Shown here: in pieces, positions 54,993-64,000 of the stretch
Numbering within the stretch: the first letter of the stretch is position 1
Layout: the number at the start of each line of letters is the position of its first letter
NCBI GenBank assembly: GCA_934045905.1
Contig: OW203773.1
Span: 14,309,246-14,373,245, forward strand
Reading direction: 5' to 3'
DNA length: 64,000 bases
DNA from: Leuctra nigra
Lineage: Eukaryota > Arthropoda > Insecta > Plecoptera > Leuctridae
Made by a program: the position numbers and the translations under genes
Notes under the pieces: generated by a model
Told to the model about the DNA's origin: nothing
Seen by the model: only the letters and a program-made list of their open reading frames with translations
Databases searched by the model: none

Positions 54993-55879
54993 CTAGGAAA
55001 ACGCTCTGAGTAACGCGTTGATGAGCGAGCACGGATACGGCGCAATACCTCGAACCGAAATTCTGTTTATCGAAAATGTCCTTAAAAGCCAATAATTCTT
55101 GAATTTCGTCACAGACTTGTATGAAAATCTCCAACAATTCCTAAAATATTGGTCCCAATAACCACGCAAAGTTTTAAGTTGATCGATTGAACCTTTATGA
55201 TTGAACGATTCCTTGTTAATTAAAAAAAATCACAGGATCTCGTTCATAAAATATTTAAACGGTCATATCAGTTTCATAATAATATACGTTTGAAAGTTTC
55301 TGCTCTAACAACCTTGAAGTGAAGATTCGAAGATGCCGTGAAATGTGAAATTCGAGAAATATGACAGCCAACACGCAAAATATCCGTAAACTGTCAATAA
55401 CTGTTGAATTTAAACACAGTTCAGTCTGAAAATTGTCAAAAATACAGATAATGTTGGACCCGATGACCATGCAAATTTTTAAGTTGATCGGTCAAACGGT
55501 TCTGGTTTAAATTTTAAAAAGCATATGAAATATTTTTTTAAATTTTAACCAATGGGACGATTTGGCTGAAAATTAGTAAAATAAGAGACAATGTTGGTCT
55601 TAATGACCATGCAAAATATAAGGTTGATCACATTTGTCGAAGACCATTTTAATTTTTCAGCCTATCAGGAGATGTTTATTTAAATTTTAACCAATTGATA
55701 GATTTCAACAAAAAAATTGGGTCAGCAAACAGAGAAGGTTGTCTCTACATGTGTGCAAAATTTCAGGTCGATCGGTGAAACGGTGGTCTATTGCTCCATT
55801 TAGCAGCCAAAAAAAAACAAAAAAAAAACAGAGGTCCGTGTCAAACGAGTCAAAAGGAGACGCTCGTTTCGCTCGCTCA
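54993..55879. mobile_element. E-family element, full-length copy (887 bp)
   Basis: Same length and nearly the same sequence as 12912-13798, from CTAGGAAAACGCTCTGAG to GCTCGTTTCGCTCGCTCA. It also shares the interior GCCAATAATTCTTGAATTTC. Non-coding. Confidence 0.8.
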
Positions 55880-56237
55880 TTAACTAGCTCACGGCATTTC
55901 ATATTCTCCAAAACATTTTACAAACTGTACATTTACCCCTACTTTTCCACCTTTTCCACTGTCAATCTTGTCTTGTCATCGCCTCAAGATTGCAGATCTG
56001 ACAGACCCAACATGCTCTAGAATGATTTTTAACTAATTTAAAACAGTCAATGATAAATCCATGATCAGTTTTCTGGAGGGGAAAACCATCCAGACCCCCT
56101 CTTGAGTCCACCTGTTACTCTGTCCTTTTTGCATAATAATTTTGACCCCCCCCCCCCCCCCCGGGCTGAAATGTCTGAAAATTATATATATCTCAACATT
56201 ATATAATATTATTTATTATATGATATATAATATTATA
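55880..56237. other. AT-rich spacer with poly-C run
   Basis: A run of about 16 C residues lies at 56147-56162. No gene recognised. Confidence 0.5.
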
Positions 56238-57074
56238 CCGGGTGGCCCAAAGAAAACGTCCAATGGGCGAGACACCGCTGTGAATAAAATACTGCATATA
56301 TAAGTCCAAAAATTTCATACGTTATAGCAAACATACCAATGTTTGATGTGTGAAAGTTTCAAAAACATTTCTTGTGTAGAAAAAAAGTTACAGCTGTTCG
56401 AATTTGGTTGTTGAAAAATCGATTATACGGAGCTCAAAGAGCGCGCATTCAGAAAAAGTACACTGGCATGGACACCTTTATTTTCCACACTACTAATGAG
56501 ATCAGGCTGAAAATTTCAAATATTATTCACAACATATGAGTATCTATTGTATACAAATTTCAATACATTAGAATCAGTGGAACGAAAGTTATGGTATCTT
56601 GAAGTTGAGCTTAAAAACAGAAAATATTGGAGATAATTTCACTTCTAAAATTAACATGTGAAATAAAACTTGAGAAATTATATCTGCGTGTATTCTGATT
56701 TTTAAGCGCAAACTCTAGATAACATAACTTTCGTTACATTGATTCAAATGAATTGAAATTTTTACACAATCGATAGTTATATATTTTGAATAACATATGA
56801 AATTTCCAGCTTAATATAGTGAGCAGTTTTGAGTAAACAGCGTCCCGGGCATTGGACATTTTCTGGACGCATGATTTTTTAGCTCCGTATAATCGATTTT
56901 TCGACAACGAAATTCGAACAGCTGTAACTTTTTTTCTATAATAGGTATGATGTTAAAACTTTCACATATTATACCTTGGTATGTTTTGTATAATGGGTGT
57001 AATTATCAGCCTAATATGTGCAGTAGTTTCGTCACAGTGATGTCTCGCCCGTTGGACGTTTTTGGGCCACCCGG
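56238..57074. mobile_element. 837-bp inverted-repeat element, 7-bp target duplication
   Basis: The ends are inverted repeats beginning CCGGGTGGCCCAAAGAAAAC with CAATGGGCGAGAC further in. TATTATA flanks both sides (56231-56237 and 57075-57081). The interior is partly palindromic (AAAGTTACAGCTGTTCGAAT near both ends). No transposase. A relative is at 58548. Confidence 0.8.
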
Positions 57075-57954
57075 TATTATATCTTCGTATTGAATGCGAA
57101 ATAATAATCGCGTGAAATTGCTATTCTAAATGAAAAGCTAGGACGACAACTTACATCAAATGCTTTTAAAAAAGCATTTAATTACATTTGACGAAGGTTT
57201 GTAAAAAAACACAAACAAACATGTCAATATAATTTGGTGTTATCCCTTTTTTGAGCCAGCATCAAGATTGAATTAAAATCTCAGCAGAAAAGTGATTTGT
57301 CTCATTTTGATAAAAACCTCCTAAAATGTTGAGCGAGGTAGGTGGGGGTTTATCTTTATTTTTTTAATCAATTTTCTGGTGTATTTTGTTTTTGGATTTT
57401 ATAGACAATACCAAACGGTTCGAATTTCAATAACTTTTACAGCTCTTTAAGTAATTATCGTATGTCTAACATTAATATTTACCCTGCCCGGCACCAATAC
57501 CTGAATTACAAAAATTATATTTTACCTCATCCATCAAGCTCACAAAAAATTAACCGGTAGTCTATTAACCTTCATAGTTTTATAAAGGAAGCAATCAGGA
57601 GTTTCATATACTAAATGCAATTGAACGACGCACTGTTCTACATCTTGACTAATAGCGATTGATAAATTATTATGATAATTATATGGAGTTGATGTTGAAC
57701 TGACCAATTAACAGAGTTGTTGAATTTCTGTTCAAATAATTGAATCTTACTTGCTGTGGAAAACAATCTGAACATTATCTTTGAGAATACTATAATCTTG
57801 GCTAAGGGTTTGATGAGCATGGCCTCGAAAATTTCATGCTCGATTTTGAAATATGGACGAAAACAATTTTTTCAGAGATAATTTCAAAATGTAATCTCAT
57901 TTAAAAGATATTAAGAGTCTACGATACTTGATGAAATCCATGTCTAATGAAGCA
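57075..57954. other. AT-rich spacer, nothing recognised
   Basis: No gene or repeat structure that I can support. Confidence 0.5.
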
Positions 57955-58266
57955 CAAAAAGGCGGCCCCTACTTTTTTCTAAACGGATTTACCGATTGTC
58001 TTCAAATTTTCACAGGTTATAGATAAAGAGTAGATCTGTGTCTCCAGTGGCCCCAAAGTTTAATTTTTTGTTTAGTTATTTCGGGGCAGAGGTGCCAAAA
58101 AGACTCAAATATTGCCCATGTTAGCACTTCCTCAAAACGAGAAAAAACATATTTTATTAATTTTTTTCGATCACTAGAGACACAGATTTACTCTTTATCT
58201 CTATGCTGTTAAATTTTAAAAACAATCGGTCAAGCCGTTAAGAAAAAAGTAGGGGCCGCCTTTTTA
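57955..58266. mobile_element. ~312-bp palindromic MITE
   Basis: The ends are inverted repeats: AAAAAGGCGGCCCCTACTTT on the left, its reverse on the right. The inner block AGAGACACAGATTTACTCTT is mirrored near 58025-58045. Non-coding. Confidence 0.8.
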
Positions 58267-58547
58267 TGGTTTTTTGTGGTTTTCAATATTTGATTTAAAA
58301 TAACTTACTTCACAGCAGTATATGCAACATGCAACACACGATTATATGTCACAAATGTCACGTACAACCCAGAGCTAATGCAGTTTCATGCATTTCTAGG
58401 ATTTTTTTACATCGAAATCGAAATTTTCTGTGAGTTCTGTCGACTCTTAAATTGAAATCCAAATAAAAGTCGAGAGTTTCAAGTTACATGACATTTTATC
58501 AATCTTTCATGTTTAAATAGTTGACATTTTGCAAAAATTAACAAATG

Positions 58548-59954
58548 CCGGGTGGCCCAAAAATAAACGCACAATGGGCGAGACAATGCTGTGACGAAAC
58601 CACTGCACATATCAGGCTGAAAATTTCACATTATATAAACAACCAACTAAGGTTTGATGTTTGAAAGTTTCAAGAGCATGACATTTGCAGGGAAAAAGTT
58701 ACAGCTGTTCTAATTTGGTTGTTGAAAAGTCGATTATACGGAGCGCAAACAGTGCTCTTTCAGAAAACGTCAATAGACCAAAACATAAACTAAACGCGCA
58801 TGCCCAATCCGCCATTTTCTCTTCCAGCTATGTGTGACATTCAGTCAAGGCACTTATATGTCAATCGTATAACGATAGTTCAGAAAAAGTTATAATTACA
58901 TCGCGAAATAACAGAAATTGATGCTTACCTCAGTGTCAACATTCAAATACAATCGGCGTATTTCATTTCAGCACATATTCATACACATTCTTGTGAAAAC
59001 TAGATGTCTATTCACCAAAATCATCATTTGACAAACGCATTTTTTTATCACGGTCTTCTGAACCGTTCCCTTTCTGAATGAGCTCATTCAGAAAAGTTTC
59101 AGAAAGCCGTGATAAAAAAAAATGTGATATGTCAAATGTTGATTTTGGTGAATAGACATCTGGTTTCACAAGAATGTGTATGAATATGTGCTGAAATGAA
59201 ATATGCCGATTGTATTTGAATGTTGACACTGAGGTAAGCATCAATTTCTGTTATTTCGCGATGTAATTATTACTTTTACTGAACTCATTAAGATTGACAT
59301 TTAAGTGACTTGGAACATGCGCACTAAAGAGTGGTCACACATAGTGACACGCCCTTTTTTAGTTCGCTTTGAGGGCGCCACTAGTTTATATTTTGGTCTC
59401 TTGGTCGGGACGCTGTTCATTAAAAAATACTAACGATATCAAGCTTAAAATTTCAAATTTTATTTAAAATATATTGCTATTCATTGTGTAAAAATTTCAA
59501 TACCTTTGGATTAATGGAACGAAATTTATGTTATCTTTAAAAGCAGAATATCTGAAAGATAATTTCACTTTTTCAAATTAACGTGTGTAAGAAATTATCT
59601 CACTTATTTTCAGCTTTTAAGCTCAACTTCAAGATACCACAACTTTTGTTTACAATGATCTTAATGTATTGAAACTTTTAAAAAAAAATTTTGGTAAATT
59701 TCAACTAGTTGTTTTGAAGAAACAGCGAACGGCCAATGGCCGTTTTCTCAACGCAGCTCCGTATAATCAATTTTTCGACAACCAAATTCTAGCAGCTGTA
59801 ACTTCTTTTCCTACACATGAAGTGTTTTTGAAACTTTCACACCTCAAACCTTAGTATATGTTGTATATAATATGGGAAATTTTCAGCCTAAATTGTGGAG
59901 TAGTTTTGTCAGACCGATGTCTCGCCCATTGTGCGTTATTTTTTTAATCACCCG
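58548..59954. mobile_element. Inverted-repeat element related to 56238, with a nested foldback
   Basis: The left end CCGGGTGGCCCAAAAATAAA and the right end (reverse: CGGGTGATTAAAAAAATAAC) are diverged versions of the 56238 family termini; CAATGGGCGAGACA is shared. It carries the foldback element at 58790-59402. No target duplication was seen. Confidence 0.7.
58790..59402. mobile_element. Foldback element with ~200-bp arms, nested
   Basis: Long imperfect palindrome: the left arm includes GAAATAACAGAAATTGATGC and ACTAGATGTCTATTCACC; the right arm mirrors both. The tips share AGACCAAAACATAAACTA. The centre is near GAATGAGCTCATTC (59077-59090). Confidence 0.8.
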
Positions 59955-60237
59955 TTATTATTAATTTCAATGTAAAGCATTTTCGGGGACGAGCGTTCGC
60001 TCCTCCCCCTTATTTTGTATTAAATATCATTGAGGAGTAAAGAGCCTGCCAACATTGCCAGGACCCTTAGGTTATCTTTTTGTTACGTCCAGTTACTCCA
60101 CTTTCTCCGCAAGGGAATAAGCAGTGACTTCAAAGAAATAGCACTTTATTGCAATCTCATGACGTCACAGCTGATCAAAATATAACTAGGAGACAGATGC
60201 ATTCAGTAAATAAGTAATATTCATTGTGACGGATCAG

Positions 60238-60508
60238 GTTGGCTGAGTGGTAACGCTCTGAACTTGTATTCCGGAGGCCCGGGTTCGATTCCGGCGGACG
60301 TCCTACCTGACTGCGATTTTTTCGTGGTATTCCCTCAGTCGACAGGCAAATGCTGGGAAGGTTCCCTACTAATAGGCCACGACCGCCTCCTTCCCACCTT
60401 CCATCCTCGTCTACTCTTTACCATAATCTCCTAATCATCATCATAATCATTCATCCGTCGCCATTAGCCTTGCTACAGAACAGTGCGACGTAAGCCCCAG
60501 AAAAAAAA
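60238..60508 (+). mobile_element. tRNA-derived SINE, copy 3 (best preserved)
   Basis: The head keeps both polymerase III boxes: A box in GGTTGGCTGAGTGGTAACGC and B box GGGTTCGATTCC. The body has AATAGGCCACGACCGCCTCC, then an ATC-rich stretch, AGTGCGACGTAAGCCCCAG and an A tail. TCATTGT flanks both ends (60231-60237 and 60509-60515), the expected target duplication. Confidence 0.9.
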
Positions 60509-60925
60509 TCATTGTATTTCCTGAATTAATTTCCTTATTTCATTTTGATACCATTTATGTGTTTCTTTTTATAATCAGCTATTGAAAAATGTCCTGTTCC
60601 CCAGAAAAATAAACAAGATTGTGGCATGTTACCATAGCAACCAGGTTGATGCAACTACCCCGTAGTGAAATACAATAATAAAACACGTTAATACAGGAAT
60701 ATAAGTTATGATAATGTATTTTTATTATACAAAAGGCAAAATAAGTAAAGCAATATAACATCTTAAGAAGCAAAAATATCCATTGTATGTAGTACGTACA
60801 TTATTTAATTTGTTGTCCAGAAGCAAAACACAACTTAGGGAGTACACAATAATTCAAAATTCTTCCCGTGTAGCATTCAAGTATTTACGCAAAAATAATT
60901 AAAACTCAATATCGCGTATACCTAT

Positions 60926-63440
60926 TTATAAAACTGAAGAATTTAAGTGTTTCAACTTAACTCTGAATCCAATATCCGGATTCAATCCTAAGGTAGTTCC
61001 GCCAATTAAATTACTATTTATCACATTCAAATCTAAGTCAGTGGACACTTGGAATTGCCGAAGGATCGTGCTCAACGTGCACTTCATCTGCAACATTGCG
61101 TAGTGTCGACCAGGGCAAGTTCTAACACCAGCAGCGAACGGCATATACGCGAAGGGATGAAGTTTATCAGATGAAAACCAACGATCAGGCAAGAAACTGT
61201 TTGCATCTTTGAAATACTCTTCGTTGCGGTGCAAATTGTATGAACAAATAACCATAACGGAATCTTTCGGTAGAATCCTGCCGTTTCCGATGGGGATATC
61301 TTCCGGTAACAGTCTTGGGAGATATGGTCCGGGTGGGAAGTATCTCATAGTTTCCTTGATCGCTCGTTCCAAGACGACCATCTTGTTCAGATCTTCTGCC
61401 GTCACCAGACGCTGATCGCCGGCGAAGATGTCGTCCAGCTCCTGGTGGATCTTGTCTTGCTCGGCCTTGTGGATCGCGATGAGGAGGAGGCAGTATGAGA
61501 TCGTCAGAGAAGTTGTTCCCGTGGCTGCGACTGCGAGATTTGCCACTTCCTGTTGCAGATCCACGGCTGACAAGGGACAACCTTGCGACTCCGAGGCTTC
61601 CAGCATCATGTCCAGGAAGGAGTTGATCTTCTTGTCGCTTGAAGTGACCAATCCGGAGCGTTTGATTCCTCGGCGATACTCGTCCTGTTTCTCAGCGATA
61701 ATCCCTTCACTGACTTCGTGAAGATCCTGATAAATAAACATCAAACCAAAATGAGATCATGGAAGCTTTCGGTAGTAGCGATAGTAATACAATATAGCAA
61801 CACATTTAATAGTTAATAAAATGTAAGGTCTACCAGGTCTACCTGTAAGGTCTACCCCTTTTCTTGAAACAGTTATCACGTCATAACTCCAAGTTATGAT
61901 ATCATAAGGAGGTTTGTCCTGTCTCACACCATGTTAATATTATGAATTTTCATCAAATCCTAGCTTATGACGTGATAACTATTTCGAGAATAGGGGCCCA
62001 GGGTGAATAGTATTCATCTCTTTTCTTGGGGACCAATAATTCACTACAGGACCACATGCTTCGAAACAAAAATGTCAATCGAGTAAATTATTTTAATATA
62101 TGAAGACCTTCCAAACTGATACTAATGTGCTCAATACACATACCTTAATGTATCCAGTGACTTCTTTGCCTTCGCTCGTAAACTTGTAAATCCAATCAAT
62201 GAGGAGCCAGGGTTGTAGAATCCGGCGCACTATAAGATCTGCACCTCTCGAGAGCTTTCTGTGGTCCACTGATTTGTCTTTCATGGGTCCGACACCTGTA
62301 GCACAGAAAATAGCTATGAGATTGCGCAGCTGTCGTTTCGTTGTAAATGTTTACAATATCAATGGTGAACATTTATTTATCAGATTTTGATTCACCAATC
62401 ACAATTACTACTACTGACTGCTGACTACTGAGTACTGACACTACTCATTGTTTGATGCCTCTTTAATCTGATTTAAATTGTTGTATCCAATACACCTTCA
62501 ATTTATGTTTAAATTTAAATTATTTTATATGTAAGCACTTACCAATGACTGTTGCCATAATGGAGTTGATAGCACATCTCCCTACGAAATTGCTTATATC
62601 TATTGACTGTCCATCGGCTACCTAAAGGAAAGAAAAGAAACATCAGAAATTATGGAGTTGTAGCTTATTTAAAATGATGTACCTACTCGCAAATATAATT
62701 CTTAATATCAGATTAACATAACAAATGTGTCATTGCATCGTTTTCAGGAAAGTCGTTGACTATTCGAATATTAATTTGTTCAGATCTAATAATTAACTTG
62801 CATGTTCTTCAATCACCTATAATTATAGTCGTTGTACTTTTCACGTATTTTAATTTTAAATATTATTTTTGAATGAGATCAATTTCAAAGTATGTTGATC
62901 TGTTATTCAATTGTTCCAGAGTGTATAGATGGAAAGTTGTAAAGCAAATCAGTTGAAAACGTAAAGACTTACGTCACTGAGTTCATTTGCCAAGATTCTC
63001 GTGTCCTTCGCAAATATCGCTACATAAGTTTCAAGAAGTTTTCTGTTGAACGCCGGAGCAACAAGTTTGGACCGAACTGCCCATGCATCACCAGACATAG
63101 CAACTAAACTATTCCCCAGTAGCATGTGAAACGATTTGTCTGACAACGCATCATGATCTCGCACCCGAGGATTCCTCAACACTTTCCCAATCACTTCCGG
63201 GTCACAAGTAAAGACGTACAACTTCGGACCCATCCACATCCGATAAAGAGATCCATAAGTCTTCATCAATTTCAGAACATCTTGGAAGTTTTTTACTCCG
63301 TCGTTTGAGGATAATGTCAGGTTGCCAATAAACGGAAGCCATCTTGGTCCAGGCAGGTTTCTGCCATGAATCCACAGGTGTCTGTGAGTCCACCAATACG
63401 TGACGTAGAGAACAAGTAACAGAGCCGCTGCGACCAACAT
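60926..63440 (-). pseudogene. CYP4-type cytochrome P450 paralogue with exon 2 frameshift
   Basis: Paralogue of the plus-strand P450 with the same four-exon plan: 63440-62973 (468 nt), 62621-62542, 62295-62144 (152 nt), 61726-60926. The first exon encodes the anchor MLVAAALLLVLYVTYWW and LPGPRWLPFIGN. The last has ATGTTS (I helix), KETMR, LPDRW and the haem loop FAAGVRTCPGR. Exons 1 and 3 have exactly the paralogue's lengths. Exon 2 is 80 nt rather than 79, with an extra G in a GGGG run near 62580, which shifts the frame and would truncate the protein. Promoter and other splice sites look normal. It is a young pseudogene, or a functional gene (about 499 aa) with a base-call error. Confidence 0.85.
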
Positions 63441-63483
63441 CTTGAAGGGCACAATACTGTGTGGAGCTGTGCAGTGGCGGGTG

Positions 63484-63491
63484 TTTATATA
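63484..63491 (-). promoter_or_regulatory. TATA box of the minus-strand P450
   Basis: TATATAAA on the minus strand, in ATGACCTATATAAACACC. About 100 bases upstream (GGTTGAAAGTCACATT, CACTCAATTAG) also match the other P450 promoter. Confidence 0.8.
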
Positions 63492-64000
63492 GGTCATAAA
63501 GATGGGGAATCAAAAAGTCATAGCTCGGCGTCCAAGGCTAATTGAGTGAATATAGAGCAATGTGACTTTCAACCAAGGTTACGTTTAATTGGGCGTTGAA
63601 AAATAAAATTATTTGATTTTATAATAAATCATTGGGCATTTTAAAGTAGTTAAAACGCATCTACAGCAAACACGGTCAACTCAATTTTCATTGAAATGTT
63701 GTTACTACCAAATTTTTCATACTACCTATGAAAATTATTTCACTACCAATAAGTGAATATATTATCGGAAATAGAGATATATTTAATTGAATGACCTATG
63801 TAAAAATTGTGAGAGGAAATGTTTAGATCTCTACTGCCAGTTACGTTATTTTGTGTTATATTCCCAGTTAAGTCTGTCATGTAAGTAAAAGTCTCACTTG
63901 AAAGTACTGAGAAGGAAAAAAAATACACTTCACATTGACAAAGAAAGTGAAATTAAATGCTTGGGACCAAAAGATTCAATAATGGTCAATAATTCAACTT
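63492..64000. other. Upstream flank of the minus-strand P450
   Basis: The first ~110 bases resemble the corresponding region of the other P450; beyond that the sequence is AT-rich and unassigned. Confidence 0.5.

Noticed and set aside
60238..60310. tRNA-like sequence with A and B boxes
   Set aside because: It continues into a 270-bp body with an A tail and target duplication, and recurs at 16573 and 43165: a SINE, not a tRNA gene.

Overview
This is an AT-rich eukaryotic nuclear window, almost certainly from an insect. The genes are interrupted by GT-AG introns, and the only host genes I can reconstruct are a membrane UDP-glycosyltransferase (UGT) and two CYP4-type cytochrome P450s. Most of the remainder is transposable-element sequence, heavily nested. 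The order or species cannot be fixed from sequence alone.

Host genes. (1) A complete seven-exon UGT lies on the minus strand, 17708 to 5858, and reads as a 505-residue protein with every exon phase matching. Two exons carry local tandem expansions. The end of exon 4 with its 5' splice site is repeated 12 times (104-bp units, 9500-10752). The last 144 bp of the gene, including the stop, are duplicated in frame (5710-5997). (2) A complete four-exon CYP4-like P450 lies on the plus strand, 36941-41539 (507 aa). (3) A paralogue lies on the minus strand, 63440-60926. It has the same exon plan and a conserved TATA promoter, but one extra base in exon 2 shifts the frame. The P450s are convergent. All three proteins belong to membrane-bound detoxification or lipophile-metabolism families.

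Mobile DNA by region. 1-5600: small inverted-repeat elements, one 704-bp TA-flanked element and a decayed non-LTR retrotransposon. 5858-17708: UGT introns packed with repeats. 19138-30635: two copies of a composite element joined head to head. The second copy contains a 118-bp satellite and is split by an almost intact CR1-group non-LTR retrotransposon (24334-29624). 30700-36446: a dense set of small elements. 42300-54700: a very large inverted-repeat element (D) whose arms are made of ~293-bp monomers. It holds a broken cysteine-rich gene fragment. Its left arm carries a young full-length Ty3/gypsy retrotransposon (44708-49216, identical LTRs by eye, 5-bp target duplication) and its right arm carries composite-element copy 5. 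55000-60500: further inverted-repeat elements and a SINE.

The most interesting structures are the exon/splice-donor array in the UGT, the composite 'BC' element (five copies; hairpin-CTAG at one end, a large foldback at the other, with an empty site visible in the opposite arm of D), and element D itself. The D arms act as internal controls that define exact insertion boundaries. No CRISPR, rRNA or functional tRNA gene was seen. Positions come from reading by eye, so boundaries of degenerate repeats may be off by some bases.
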